Assembly (NCBI RefSeq): GCF_005490785.1 | Contig: NZ_CP027295.1 | Coordinates: forward strand, 2,976,001-3,040,000 | Direction: 5' to 3' | Length of the DNA: 64,000 nucleotides | DNA from: Brachybacterium sp. SGAir0954 | GTDB taxonomy: Bacteria > Actinomycetota > Actinomycetes > Actinomycetales > Dermabacteraceae | In this document: piece after piece, positions 16,387 through 24,525 of the stretch | How positions within the stretch are numbered: the stretch's first letter is position 1 | Layout of the letters: every line of letters starts with the position of its first letter | The notes under the pieces: model-generated | The model's input: only the letters and a program-made list of their open reading frames with translations | The model's database searches: none | Told to the model about the DNA's origin: nothing | Position numbers and translations under genes: made by a program

Positions 16387-18636
16387 GTGGACGACGCCGA
16401 GGAGCAGATCCGTCGCGAGATCGCGCGTGAGCAGACGCACGCCGATCGACTCTACGCACGGCTCGACGAGCTCATCATCCAGGTCGAGGGCAACCTCGAG
16501 AGCATCCAGGCGTCCCAGCACGCCTCCACCCATCAGAACCGCTCCGAGCGGGACTCCTTCATGGCGCTGTACGAGGACCGTCTCGCACTGCTGCGCTCGG
16601 TGTCCCACGGCGTGGTCTTCGGGCGGCTCGACACCGAGGAGGACGCCCGGCGGTACATCGGCCGCATCGGCCTGTTCACCGCGGAGCGCGAGCAGATGCT
16701 CGTGGACTGGCGCGCCCCCGCCGCGGCCCCCTTCTACCAGGCCACCAGCGCCGACCGGCAGGGGGTGCGCCTGCGGCGCCACCTCATCAGCCGCGGCCGC
16801 ACGATCACCGGCCTGGAGGACGACGTCCTGGACCCGACGGTGCTCGCCGAGGGGGACGACGTGGTCCTGCAGGGCGAGGGCGCCCTGCTCGCCGCGGTCT
16901 CCGAGCGCCGCACCGGCCGCATGGGCGACATCGTCGCGACCATCCAGGCCGAGCAGGACCGCATCATCCGCTCCGAGAACCGCGGCGTGCTCGTGGTCCA
17001 GGGCGGGCCGGGCACCGGCAAGACCGCCGTGGCGCTCCACCGCGCCGCCTACCTGCTCTACACCCACCGACGCCGCCTCGAGCACACGGGCGTGCTGATC
17101 ATGGCCCCCACCCAGGGGTTCCTGCGCTACATCGAGCGCGTGCTGCCGAGCCTCGGCGAGTCCGGCGTCGTGATGACCACGCCCGGGACCCTGTACCCGG
17201 GCGTCGAGACGACGCTGCACGATCCGGACCCCGTGGCGCGGGTCAAGGGGCACGCCGACATGGCCGAGCTGCTCTCCCGTGCGGTCAAGCAGCGCCAGCG
17301 CATCCCCGCGGAGGACGTGCGCCTTCGCATCGACGGGACCGAGCTCGTGCTCAGCCGGGACGACGTGCGCGGCGCCCGGCGCGAGGCACGCTCGGGCCAC
17401 AAGCCCCACAACGCCGCGCGCGCGGTCTTCGTGCGCGCCGCGCTGAACCGGCTCGTCACCCGCTACGAGAAGGCGCTCGCCGCCGAGGGCCGCACCGTCG
17501 TCCCCGAGGACCGCGGCGACCTCCTCGCCGATCTGCGGAGCGATCCCGACGTGCGCCGGGCGCTGAACCTCGCCTGGCTCCCCTACTCGCCGCAGGGCTT
17601 CCTGCGGATCCTGCTCTCGCGGCCCGATCGCCTCCGGGAGGCCGCCCCGCGCTCCCTCGCCGATCACGTGCATCTGCTCGTGCGCGGCAAGGACGAGCCC
17701 TGGACGGTCGAGGACGTGCCGCTGCTCGACGAGGTCGCCGAGCTCCTCGGGGAGGACTCCGCGCCCGACGAGGCCCGTGCCCAGGAGGCCGCCTCCCGGC
17801 GTGCGGCGGACGTCGAATACGCCCGGCGCGTGCTCGAGAACGTGGACAGCTCGGGGATCGTCCGCGCCGAGGACCTCGCCGACCAGGTCACGCGGGTCCG
17901 CGACGGGCGCTCCCTCGCCGAGCGCGCCTCCTCCGAGCGCTCGTGGACCTACGGCCACGTCGTGGTCGACGAGGCGCAGGAGCACTCCCCCATGAGCTGG
18001 CGCGCCCTCATGCGCCGCTGCCCGACGAAGTCGTTCACCGTCGTGGGCGACGTCGCGCAGACCTCCTCCGCGGGCGGGACCTCCTCCTGGTCCGCCGCGC
18101 TCTCCCCGTATGTCCAGGACCGCCTCCAGGTCGAGAGCCTCACGGTCAACTACCGCACGCCGGCCCGGATCATGGAGCGGGCCCTCGCCATGGCGGCCGC
18201 CCACGACCTGCCGGTCACGACGGTGAGCTCGGTGCGCGAGGGCGAGAGCGACCCCGAGATCCTCAGGGTGGGACCGGACGAGCTCGCCGCGGGCGCCGCC
18301 CGCGCGGTCCTGTCCTGGCGCGACGGCCGGACCGGCCGGACCGCGGTGATCACGGCTCCGGAGCGGATCGGCGAGGTGGCCCGCGCGCTCCAGGAGCAGG
18401 GCGCGGTGTCCGGACAGGGACGGATCGGACTCGGCTCCTCCGGTGTCGACGACGAGATCGCGGTGATGAGCGCGCAGGACGCGAAGGGCCTCGAGTTCGA
18501 TGCGGTGGTCGTCGTGGAGCCGGCGGAGCTCGTGGAGCAGCACGGCGCCGGAGACCTCTATGTCGCGATGACCCGGCCCACGACCCATCTGGGCGTGGTG
18601 CACGCCCGGGACCTGCCGGAGGGCGTCGGCGCCTGA
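16387..18636 (+). CDS. helR: HelD/HelR-type RNA polymerase-recycling ATPase
   Basis: 749 residues. An N-terminal helical, probably coiled-coil region (1-100, EEQIRREIAREQTHADRLYA) corresponds to the arm that HelD proteins insert into RNA polymerase. Then comes a split UvrD-like helicase core: Walker A GGPGTGKT (206-213), VVVDEAQEHSPMSW (Walker B), GDVAQTSSAGG (motif III), QDAKGLEFDAVVVVEP and YVAMTRPTTHL (motif VI). HelD/HelR proteins remove stalled or drug-bound RNA polymerase from DNA; HelR of Streptomyces displaces rifamycins. The GTG start at 16387 follows GGGGGAGCAGG. A generic UvrD/Rep helicase is the alternative, but the N-terminal arm and size favour HelR. Confidence 0.82.
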   Translation: MDDAEEQIRREIAREQTHADRLYARLDELIIQVEGNLESIQASQHASTHQNRSERDSFMALYEDRLALLRSVSHGVVFGRLDTEEDARRYIGRIGLFTAEREQMLVDWRAPAAAPFYQATSADRQGVRLRRHLISRGRTITGLEDDVLDPTVLAEGDDVVLQGEGALLAAVSERRTGRMGDIVATIQAEQDRIIRSENRGVLVVQGGPGTGKTAVALHRAAYLLYTHRRRLEHTGVLIMAPTQGFLRYIERVLPSLGESGVVMTTPGTLYPGVETTLHDPDPVARVKGHADMAELLSRAVKQRQRIPAEDVRLRIDGTELVLSRDDVRGARREARSGHKPHNAARAVFVRAALNRLVTRYEKALAAEGRTVVPEDRGDLLADLRSDPDVRRALNLAWLPYSPQGFLRILLSRPDRLREAAPRSLADHVHLLVRGKDEPWTVEDVPLLDEVAELLGEDSAPDEARAQEAASRRAADVEYARRVLENVDSSGIVRAEDLADQVTRVRDGRSLAERASSERSWTYGHVVVDEAQEHSPMSWRALMRRCPTKSFTVVGDVAQTSSAGGTSSWSAALSPYVQDRLQVESLTVNYRTPARIMERALAMAAAHDLPVTTVSSVREGESDPEILRVGPDELAAGAARAVLSWRDGRTGRTAVITAPERIGEVARALQEQGAVSGQGRIGLGSSGVDDEIAVMSAQDAKGLEFDAVVVVEPAELVEQHGAGDLYVAMTRPTTHLGVVHARDLPEGVGA

Positions 18637-18651
18637 GCCCCCCGCCCGGTG

Positions 18652-18688
18652 GGCCCTCGGCGCCCGGCGTCCCGGCGCCTCGAGGGCC
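18652..18688 (+). terminator. Terminator downstream of helR
   Basis: GGCCCTCG-GCGCC pairs with GGCGC-CT-CGAGGGCC, 16 bases after the helR stop, with a 9-base loop and a 2-base bulge. Confidence 0.65.
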
Positions 18689-18725
18689 GTCGACGAGCGC
18701 CGCTCGGGGCAGGCCCGCGGACAGA

Positions 18726-18763
18726 GATCGGCGGCCGTGGCTTCCCCTCCACGACCGCCGATC
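18726..18763. terminator. Second hairpin between helR and nrdR, loop CTTCCCCT on the plus strand
   Basis: GATCGGCGG-C-CGTGG pairs with CCACG-A-CCGCCGATC around an 8-base loop. It probably terminates nrdR (stop at 18851) from the other side. The plus-strand loop repeats the CTTCCCC string seen in the mraW-type RNA, so a small RNA cannot be excluded. Confidence 0.5.
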
Positions 18764-18850
18764 AGATGTGCGCCGCGCGAGCGCACGGGGGCTATCTTAC
18801 GCACACCCTGGGAGTCTCCTGACCACAATCCACCACATGGTGGACGAGTC

Positions 18851-19309
18851 TCAGGACGAGGCCGGACCTTCGTCGCGAAGCCGACGGATCGCCGCCTCGA
18901 AGTCGTCGAGGGACTCGAACCCCTGGTACACGCTCGCGAAGCGGAGGTAGGCCACGAGGTCCAGCTCCTGGAGCGGCTGCAGGATCGCGAGCCCGACGCC
19001 GTGAGCGTCGATCTCCGCCTGGCCCGATCCACGGATGTCCTCCTCGACGCGCTGCGCGAGGACGGCGAGCTGATCGTCGGAGACGGGACGACCCTGGCAG
19101 GCCTTGCGCACGCCGGAGATGACCTTCGCCCGGCTGAAGGGCTCGCTCACCCCGGATCGCTTGAGCACGGAGAGCGAGGCCGTCTCCGTGGTGGAGAAGC
19201 GGCGGGAGCACTGGGGGCACTGGCGCCGGCGCCGGATCGTGCCGCCGTCGTCGGACGTGCGCGAGTCGACGACCCTCGAATCGGGATGACGGCAGTACGG
19301 GCAGTGCAT
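18851..19309 (-). CDS. nrdR: NrdR, ATP-cone regulator of ribonucleotide reductase genes
   Basis: 152 residues, full length. The zinc ribbon is intact: CPYC (residues 3-6) and CPQC (31-34), followed by the ATP-cone domain ([20 protein letters not shown] onward) ending in [12 protein letters not shown]. NrdR senses ATP/dATP and represses nrd promoters; no nrd gene is in this window. A perfect stem-loop at 19310-19330 abuts the start codon, leaving no free Shine-Dalgarno, so translation may depend on unfolding or on a leaderless transcript. Next to lexA/LysM the gene order resembles other actinobacteria. Confidence 0.95.
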   Translation of the reverse strand: MHCPYCRHPDSRVVDSRTSDDGGTIRRRRQCPQCSRRFSTTETASLSVLKRSGVSEPFSRAKVISGVRKACQGRPVSDDQLAVLAQRVEEDIRGSGQAEIDAHGVGLAILQPLQELDLVAYLRFASVYQGFESLDDFEAAIRRLRDEGPASS

Positions 19310-19330
19310 CGGGCCAGGGTACCTGGCCCG
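19310..19330 (-). promoter_or_regulatory. Perfect hairpin abutting the nrdR start codon
   Basis: CGGGCCAGG pairs with CCTGGCCCG around GTA (9-bp stem, 3-base loop). It fills nearly the whole 26-base gap between the LysM gene stop and the nrdR ATG. It may terminate the LysM transcript or mask nrdR translation initiation. Confidence 0.6.
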
Positions 19331-19335
19331 GGGGA

Positions 19336-19731
19336 TCAGCGCCCGGCGGGATCCGCGGCGGGCAGCACGATCTCCTGACCCTGCGTGAGGCGCGGGGTGG
19401 GGAGCTCGTTGAGCGCGCGGACCTCGGTGACGAAGTCGGCGTCGCTCATGCCCTCGGGGGCGTAGAGATCGGCGTAGGACCAGAGGTCGTCGCCGGCGGC
19501 CACGGTGACCGTCCGCTCGCCGTCGGCCCCGTCACCCGCGAGGGCGGAGGGGACGTCGAGGACGAGCAGGGCGAGGGCGGCGACGGCCAGCCCGAGGAAG
19601 AAGGCGATCGCGGTGACGAGCATGCGGCCCCGACGGGTGACCTTCAGTCGAACACCTGCACGAGCGGGACGGGCGACAGAAGAGGTGCCACGCAGGGGAA
19701 GAGCGGTGACGGTGGCCTGACGAGTGTGCAT
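19336..19731 (-). CDS. SOS-controlled LysM membrane protein (candidate division inhibitor)
   Basis: 131 residues: a basic cytoplasmic N-terminus, one membrane anchor (about 38-60), and an extracellular LysM domain (about 74-123, [20 protein letters not shown]) that should bind peptidoglycan. Genes of this architecture divergent from lexA (YneA in Bacillus, Rv2719c in Mycobacterium, DivS in Corynebacterium are known examples of the niche) are damage-induced cell division suppressors. A perfect LexA box lies 5-18 bases upstream of the ATG. The longer frame to 19812 would cross that operator and is rejected. The division role is inference from architecture and locus. Confidence 0.82.
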   Translation of the reverse strand: MHTRQATVTALPLRGTSSVARPARAGVRLKVTRRGRMLVTAIAFFLGLAVAALALLVLDVPSALAGDGADGERTVTVAAGDDLWSYADLYAPEGMSDADFVTEVRALNELPTPRLTQGQEIVLPAADPAGR

Positions 19732-19735
19732 CTTA

Positions 19736-19749
19736 CGAACTCCTGTTCG
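19736..19749 (-). promoter_or_regulatory. LexA (SOS) box overlapping the LysM gene ribosome-binding site
   Basis: CGAACTCCTGTTCG matches the Gram-positive consensus CGAACNNNNGTTCG at every fixed base. Read on the minus strand the box contains AGGAG, eight bases before the ATG, so the same bases act as LexA operator in DNA and Shine-Dalgarno in RNA. Confidence 0.88.
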
Positions 19750-19765
19750 ATCGAATCTGTGTGCG

Positions 19766-19794
19766 ACTCTAGGGCAGACCGTCACGACACGCAA
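19766..19794 (-). promoter_or_regulatory. Promoter of the LysM gene
   Basis: On the minus strand TTGCGT (19794-19789), a 17-base spacer, and TAGAGT (19771-19766). The predicted start near 19759 puts the LexA box at about +10 to +24. Confidence 0.65.
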
Positions 19795-19803
19795 GAGAAA
19801 ACT

Positions 19804-19817
19804 CGAACACATGTTTG
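19804..19817 (+). promoter_or_regulatory. LexA (SOS) box in front of lexA
   Basis: CGAACACATGTTTG differs from the consensus at one fixed base. It overlaps the predicted lexA -35 hexamer, as expected for autorepression, and lies 10 bp upstream of the LysM gene -35. Confidence 0.85.
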
Positions 19818-19843
19818 GAGTTCGCTCCCGGCCGACCTACCCT
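19815..19843 (+). promoter_or_regulatory. lexA promoter
   Basis: TTGGAG (19815-19820), a 17-base spacer, TACCCT (19838-19843). The -35 hexamer is partly inside the SOS box. The leader to the ATG is about 50 bases. Confidence 0.6.
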
Positions 19844-19901
19844 GGGTGACACGACCACCGAACCGCGAGGGTCAGACAGACGAAGCCAGGAGGACCGCCC
19901 G

Positions 19902-20612
19902 ATGTCGCCGAGCATCCCGTCCCGACCCGAGCCGCTCCGCCGCCTGCGCGAGGAGTCGCCGTCCGAGGCCACGGCCGCGCTCTCCCGTCGCCAGCGGCTC
20001 GTGCTGGAGACCATCACCGCGTCGCTGCGCTCGCGCGGCTACCCGCCCACCATCCGGGAGATCGGCGACGCCGTGGGACTCACCTCGTCCTCCTCGGTCT
20101 CCCACCAGCTCCAGGTGCTCGAGCGCAAGGGATTCCTGCGTCGCGACCCCCGCAGCCCCCGCGCGATGGAGGTCGTCATGCCCGGGGAGGACGGTGCCCC
20201 CGAGCAGGAGGCCGATCCCGCCGAGGTCATGGCCGGCCCCTCCGTGCCCGTGCCGCTCGTGGGACGGATCGCCGCAGGCGTCCCCATCACCGCGCATGAG
20301 CAGGTCGAGGACGTCTTCACGCTGCCCGAGCGGCTCGTCGGCGACGGCGACCTCTTCCTGCTGCAGGTGGTCGGCGAGTCGATGATCGACGCGGCGATCT
20401 GCGACGGCGACTGGGTCGTGGTCCGCTCGCAGCCCACGGCGGAGAAAGGCGAGATCGTCGCCGCGATGATCGACGGCGAGGCGACCGTCAAGACGTTCGC
20501 CCAGCGGGACGGCCACATCTGGCTCATGCCGCACAACCCGGCCTTCACGCCGATCCTCGGCGACGCCGCCGAGATCCTCGGCAAGGTCGTCGCCGTCCTC
20601 CGCGCGGTCTGA
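19902..20612 (+). CDS. lexA: LexA, SOS repressor
   Basis: 236 residues. The N-terminal winged helix (TARGET segment [40 protein letters not shown]) binds SOS boxes. The self-cleavage site is Ala125-Gly126 in GRIAAGVP, with the catalytic pair Ser160 (GESM) and Lys197 (VKTF). RecA filaments stimulate the cleavage; recA is in this window with its own SOS box. The ATG at 19902 has AGGAGG 8 bases upstream; the frame extends to 19815 but would start inside the promoter. Confidence 0.96.
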   Translation: MSPSIPSRPEPLRRLREESPSEATAALSRRQRLVLETITASLRSRGYPPTIREIGDAVGLTSSSSVSHQLQVLERKGFLRRDPRSPRAMEVVMPGEDGAPEQEADPAEVMAGPSVPVPLVGRIAAGVPITAHEQVEDVFTLPERLVGDGDLFLLQVVGESMIDAAICDGDWVVVRSQPTAEKGEIVAAMIDGEATVKTFAQRDGHIWLMPHNPAFTPILGDAAEILGKVVAVLRAV

Positions 20613-20620
20613 GGTGGCGC

Positions 20621-20740
20621 TGGGCCCAGACCCCACCGGCTCGGGTACCGTCGGCCCAGACCCCACCGCCCGGGCTACCGCCGGCCGAGTCCCAGCCAGC
20701 TCAGGCCCCTCCGGTTCAGTACCCGCTGGGCTCAAGCGTC
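20621..20740. repeat. Four decaying 30-bp tandem repeats between lexA and dinG
   Basis: Units start at 20621, 20651, 20681 and 20711 with exact 30-bp period. The first two share GGCCCAGACCCCACCG and nearly all other bases; the third and fourth are increasingly diverged (core GGCCGAGTCCCAGCC, GGTTCAGTACCC). They fill the convergent gap and are not part of a gene. Confidence 0.7.
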
Positions 20741-20772
20741 CGTCACGCCACGGGGCCGTCGTACCGCGAGGC

Positions 20773-22809
20773 TCAGGACGCGCTGAGCCGCCTCAGCGCG
20801 TCGACCGCGACGCGCGGGTCCTGGGTGGGCCACAGCGGAGGCATCGCCGCCCTCAGCACCTGCCCGTAGCGGGCCGTCGCCAGCCGCGGGTCGAGCACGG
20901 CGACCATGCCGCGGTCCTCCTGCGTGCGGATCAGCCGGCCGGCGCCCTGCGCCATGAGCAGCGCCGCATGCTGCACGGAGACCGCCATGAAGCCGCTGCT
21001 CCCCCGCTGGTCCACGCGCTCCTGGCGCGCAGCCGTCAGCGGATCGTCCGGGCGCGGGAACGGGATGCGGTCGATCGTCACCAGGCGGCAGGCCTGACCG
21101 GGGACGTCCACGCCCTGCCACAGGGTGAGGGTGCCGAAGAGGCTCGTGTCCGGGTCCTCCCGGAAGTCCCGCACGAGGTTCCCCATCGAGTCCTCCCCCT
21201 GCACGCCGATGGGGAGGTCGAGCCGGGCGCGCACGTGCTCCGCGGCGAGCTCCGCGCCCCGGCGGGAGGAGAACAGGCACAGCGCACCGCCGTGGGAGGC
21301 CTCCACGAGCTCGGTCAGATGGTCGAGCATCTCGAGGCTCGGCCCCTCGCGGCCCGGCCGCGGCAGATGCGCGGCCGTGTAGAGGATGCCCTGGCGGCGG
21401 TAGGCGAACGGGCTTCCCACGTCGAGGCCCGCCCAGGCGCCGTGGTCCTCCCGGGAGGGGACCTCGTCCACCCCGGTGCGGGCCGCGCGCGCGAGCCCCA
21501 CCTCCCCTGCGGGCGGCTCGAAGCGGCCGCCCAGGGCGAGGGTCGCGGAGGCGAGCACGGCCGTGCGGTGCTCGAGGATCGCCCCGCGCATCGCGAGCGC
21601 GACGCTCAGCGGCGCGACCTGCACGCTCGAGCGCCCGGTGACGGGCGAGTGGGAGACGGAGACGACGTCGTCCTCCGCCGGGTCCAGGAGACGCTCGCAG
21701 ACGTCGATGATCTCCTGCAGGCTCGAGCGCACCGCCTTGCGCGCGCCGGCCGTGCCGACCACGCCCTCGTCCCCCGCGTCCTTGGCGTCGGTGTGGGCGG
21801 TGCGGGCCTGGACGCGAAGCTGCTCGATCGCATCGGCGAGGCGCTCCGGGAGGTCCCCGATCACCCGCCCGTCGGGGACGAGCGCGAGGGCCTCGCGCAG
21901 CTCGTCGCCGGCGTCGTCGAGCGCGGTCGCGGCCATGCCCAGGCCCCGGAGGTCGCGCACGGTCCCCCGCACCATGCCGGGGACGAGCACCTCGGTGACG
22001 GCGCCGGTGACGCGGGAGGTGAGGTCGTGGGCCTCGTCGAAGACGACCACGTCGTGCTCGGGGATGATCCCGTGGCCGTCGAAGGCGTCGATCGCGAGCA
22101 GCGCATGGTTCGTGACGATGACGTCGACCTCCTTCGCGATCTCGCGGCTGCGCTCGGCGAAGCAGGACCCGACCATCGGGCAGGTCTGGCCGAGGCACTG
22201 GTTGCCGAGCACGGAGACCTGACGCCAGGCGCGGTCGGAGACCGGGTCCTCGAGGCTGTCGCGGTCACCCGTCTCCGTCTCCTCCGCCCAGGCGCGCAGT
22301 CGCCGGACCTGGTCCCCGAGCCGTTCGCTCGCGCCGGAGGCGGGGTCCACCGCGGCCTCGGAGAAGAGGGAGCCGGGATCCTCGACGGGGTAGCCGCCGT
22401 CCATCTTGTGCCGGCACAGGTAGTTCCCGCGCCCCTTGAGCAGGGCGAAGGTGGGTGTGCGCGGGAGGTGCGGGGCGAGCGCGTCGACGATCCGCGGGAG
22501 GTCCTTGCGGATGAGCTGGGTCTGCAGAGCGATCGTCGCCGTGGAGACGACGACCGGGCGCCCCGAGGTCACGGCGTGCCGCAGGGCGGGGACCAGATAG
22601 GCGAGGGACTTGCCGGTGCCGGTGCCCGCCTGGACGAGCAGATGGCGCTGTCCCCGCATGGCCGTGTCGACGGCCTCCGCCATCGCGGACTGCCCCTCGC
22701 GGGGACTGCCGCCGATGGCCCCGACGGCCGCCTCCATCAGGGTGGACAGGGAGGCGACGGAGGCCTCGGAGGCGGGGGCTGCGGTCATCGGATCAGGGTA
22801 TCCGCGCAC
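20773..22809 (-). CDS. dinG: DinG/YoaA-type ATP-dependent DNA helicase with Fe-S cluster
   Basis: 678 residues, superfamily 2 (XPD-like). Walker A is QAGTGTGKSLAY (about residue 60); four cysteines (GNYLC, then GNQCLGQTCPMVGSC) form the iron-sulfur site; FDEAHDL is the Walker B; ASATLALGG and FGTLTLWQGVDVPG are later helicase motifs; QGAGRLIRTQED is motif VI. These enzymes unwind 5'-3' and resolve R-loops and damaged forks. Start: GTG at 22809 has GGAG seven bases upstream and lies 14 bases after the hflX stop; ATG at 22788 is an alternative without a ribosome site. Confidence 0.9.
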   Translation of the reverse strand: MRGYPDPMTAAPASEASVASLSTLMEAAVGAIGGSPREGQSAMAEAVDTAMRGQRHLLVQAGTGTGKSLAYLVPALRHAVTSGRPVVVSTATIALQTQLIRKDLPRIVDALAPHLPRTPTFALLKGRGNYLCRHKMDGGYPVEDPGSLFSEAAVDPASGASERLGDQVRRLRAWAEETETGDRDSLEDPVSDRAWRQVSVLGNQCLGQTCPMVGSCFAERSREIAKEVDVIVTNHALLAIDAFDGHGIIPEHDVVVFDEAHDLTSRVTGAVTEVLVPGMVRGTVRDLRGLGMAATALDDAGDELREALALVPDGRVIGDLPERLADAIEQLRVQARTAHTDAKDAGDEGVVGTAGARKAVRSSLQEIIDVCERLLDPAEDDVVSVSHSPVTGRSSVQVAPLSVALAMRGAILEHRTAVLASATLALGGRFEPPAGEVGLARAARTGVDEVPSREDHGAWAGLDVGSPFAYRRQGILYTAAHLPRPGREGPSLEMLDHLTELVEASHGGALCLFSSRRGAELAAEHVRARLDLPIGVQGEDSMGNLVRDFREDPDTSLFGTLTLWQGVDVPGQACRLVTIDRIPFPRPDDPLTAARQERVDQRGSSGFMAVSVQHAALLMAQGAGRLIRTQEDRGMVAVLDPRLATARYGQVLRAAMPPLWPTQDPRVAVDALRRLSAS

Positions 22810-22823
22810 CCCCGCGCTCCGGC

Positions 22824-24365
22824 TCAGGCCGCGCCGCGCAGCTCCGCGGCGAGCGCCTCGTCGACACGGGCGTGCAGGTGGGTGCCCTCGGCGAGATGCT
22901 CCTCACCCAGCACCTCCCCCGTGTCGTGCGCCCGCGAGATCAGGTCCCCCCGCGAGTAGGGCACCACGAGGTCCACCTCGACGGCGGGACGGGGCAGGTG
23001 CTCCGCGATGAGATCGCGCAGCTCCTCGATGCCGGCGCCCGTGCGGGCGGAGACCACCGCGGAGAGCCCCACCTGGGAGCGGATCCGGGCGAGGGTCTCC
23101 GGGGCGGCGATGTCGGCCTTGTTGAGCACGACGATCTCGGGCACGTCGAAGCCCTCGATCTCGCCGAGCACGGTGCGCACGGCGCGGATCTGGCCCTCCG
23201 GGTCCGGGTGGGACGCGTCGACGACGTGGAGCAGGAGGTCCGCATCGCCGACCTCCTCGAGCGTCGAGCGGAAGGCCTCGATGAGCTGCGTGGGCAGGTG
23301 CCGCACGAAGCCCACCGTGTCCGCATAGGTGTACTCGCGGCCGTCCGGCGTCCGGGTGCGCCGGACCGTCGGGTCCAGCGTCGCGAACAGCGCGTTCTCG
23401 ACGAGCACGCCCGCCCCGGTGAGGCGGTTGAGCAGGGAGGACTTCCCGGCGTTGGTGTAGCCGGCGATCGCGACCGAGGGGACGAGGTTGCGGTGGCGGT
23501 CCGCGCGCTGCGCCTCGCGCCCCGGGGCCATGGCCTTGATCTCGCGGCGCAGCTTGGACATCCGGTCGCGGATGCGACGGCGGTCCAGCTCGATCTTCGT
23601 CTCGCCGGGGCCGCGGGACCCCATGCCCGCGCCGCCCGCGGCGACGCGCCCACCGGCCTGACGCGACATGGAGTCGCCCCAGCCGCGCAGTCGCGGCAGC
23701 AGGTACTCGAGCTGCGCGAGCTCCACCTGCGCCTTGCCCTCGCGGGACTTGGCGTGCTGGGCGAAGATGTCGAGGATCAGCGCGGTGCGGTCCACGACCT
23801 TCACCTTGACGATGTCCTCGAGGGCGCGGCGCTGGCTGGGGGCCAGCTCGCCGTCGGCGATGACCGTGTCCGCGCCGACCTCGGTGACGACCTCGGCGAG
23901 CTCGGCGGCCTTGCCGCGGCCCAGGAAGGTCGCGGGATCGGGATGGGCACGGCGCTGCATGACGCCCTCGAGCACCTCGGAGCCCGCCGTCTCGGCGAGC
24001 GCGGCGAGCTCGCGCAGGCTGTTCTCCGCCTCCGCCACGTCGCCGGAGGTGTAGAGGCCCGCGAGGACCACGCGCTCGAGGCGCAGCTGGCGGTACTCGA
24101 CCTCGGTGACGTCCTCGATGTCCGTGCGCAGCCCGGCGACGCGGCGCAGGGCATGGCGGTCCGCGAGGTCGAGCTGGTCCCCGTCGGTCGAGGAGTCGTA
24201 GGTGACCGACGAGACGGAGGCGTCGCCGCGGGCGAGGATGCGCTCGGTCAGCGGGTCACGGGTGCGGGAGCCCGGGATCGTGCTCTCGGCGGCTTCTGCT
24301 CCCGGGGCGCTGCTCGGCACGACGTCGGTGTCGGGCTCGGAATCGGGATGGAAGGCGATGGGCAC
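22824..24365 (-). CDS. hflX: HflX, ribosome-associated GTPase
   Basis: 513 residues. The HflX N-terminal domain (HPDPATFLGRGKAAELAEVV), glycine-rich linker (GGRVAAGGAGMGSRGPGETK) and GTPase domain are all present: G1 GYTNAGKSSLLN, G3 DTVGFVRHLP, G4 NKAD. HflX splits stalled 70S ribosomes under heat or antibiotic stress. The GTG at 24365 is preceded by AGGAG at 10 bases; the upstream ATG at 24383 sits inside that site. dinG follows closely on the same strand. Confidence 0.93.
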   Translation of the reverse strand: MPIAFHPDSEPDTDVVPSSAPGAEAAESTIPGSRTRDPLTERILARGDASVSSVTYDSSTDGDQLDLADRHALRRVAGLRTDIEDVTEVEYRQLRLERVVLAGLYTSGDVAEAENSLRELAALAETAGSEVLEGVMQRRAHPDPATFLGRGKAAELAEVVTEVGADTVIADGELAPSQRRALEDIVKVKVVDRTALILDIFAQHAKSREGKAQVELAQLEYLLPRLRGWGDSMSRQAGGRVAAGGAGMGSRGPGETKIELDRRRIRDRMSKLRREIKAMAPGREAQRADRHRNLVPSVAIAGYTNAGKSSLLNRLTGAGVLVENALFATLDPTVRRTRTPDGREYTYADTVGFVRHLPTQLIEAFRSTLEEVGDADLLLHVVDASHPDPEGQIRAVRTVLGEIEGFDVPEIVVLNKADIAAPETLARIRSQVGLSAVVSARTGAGIEELRDLIAEHLPRPAVEVDLVVPYSRGDLISRAHDTGEVLGEEHLAEGTHLHARVDEALAAELRGAA

Positions 24366-24513
24366 GTTCAGGGATCTCCTCATGGGGGACGACAGGGGCC
24401 CGGCGGCACCGGGTCGTCCCAGAATCCCACGCCCCCGCGCCGGGGTCGAGGGATTTTGCCCACGGCGCACCCGCCCCGGCGCCGAGCTCGCCGCACGCCG
24501 GCGCGGGCCTCCG

Positions 24514-24519
24514 TATCCT
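24514..24519 (+). promoter_or_regulatory. -10 element for a leaderless transcript
   Basis: TATCCT ends six bases before the GTG at 24526; no Shine-Dalgarno is present, so the mRNA probably begins at the start codon. Confidence 0.55.
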
Positions 24520-24525
24520 GCCGGG

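Noticed and set aside
18637..18850. 6C-type small RNA between helR and nrdR
   Set aside because: The loops do not contain runs of six cytosines; the two hairpins are explained more simply as terminators.
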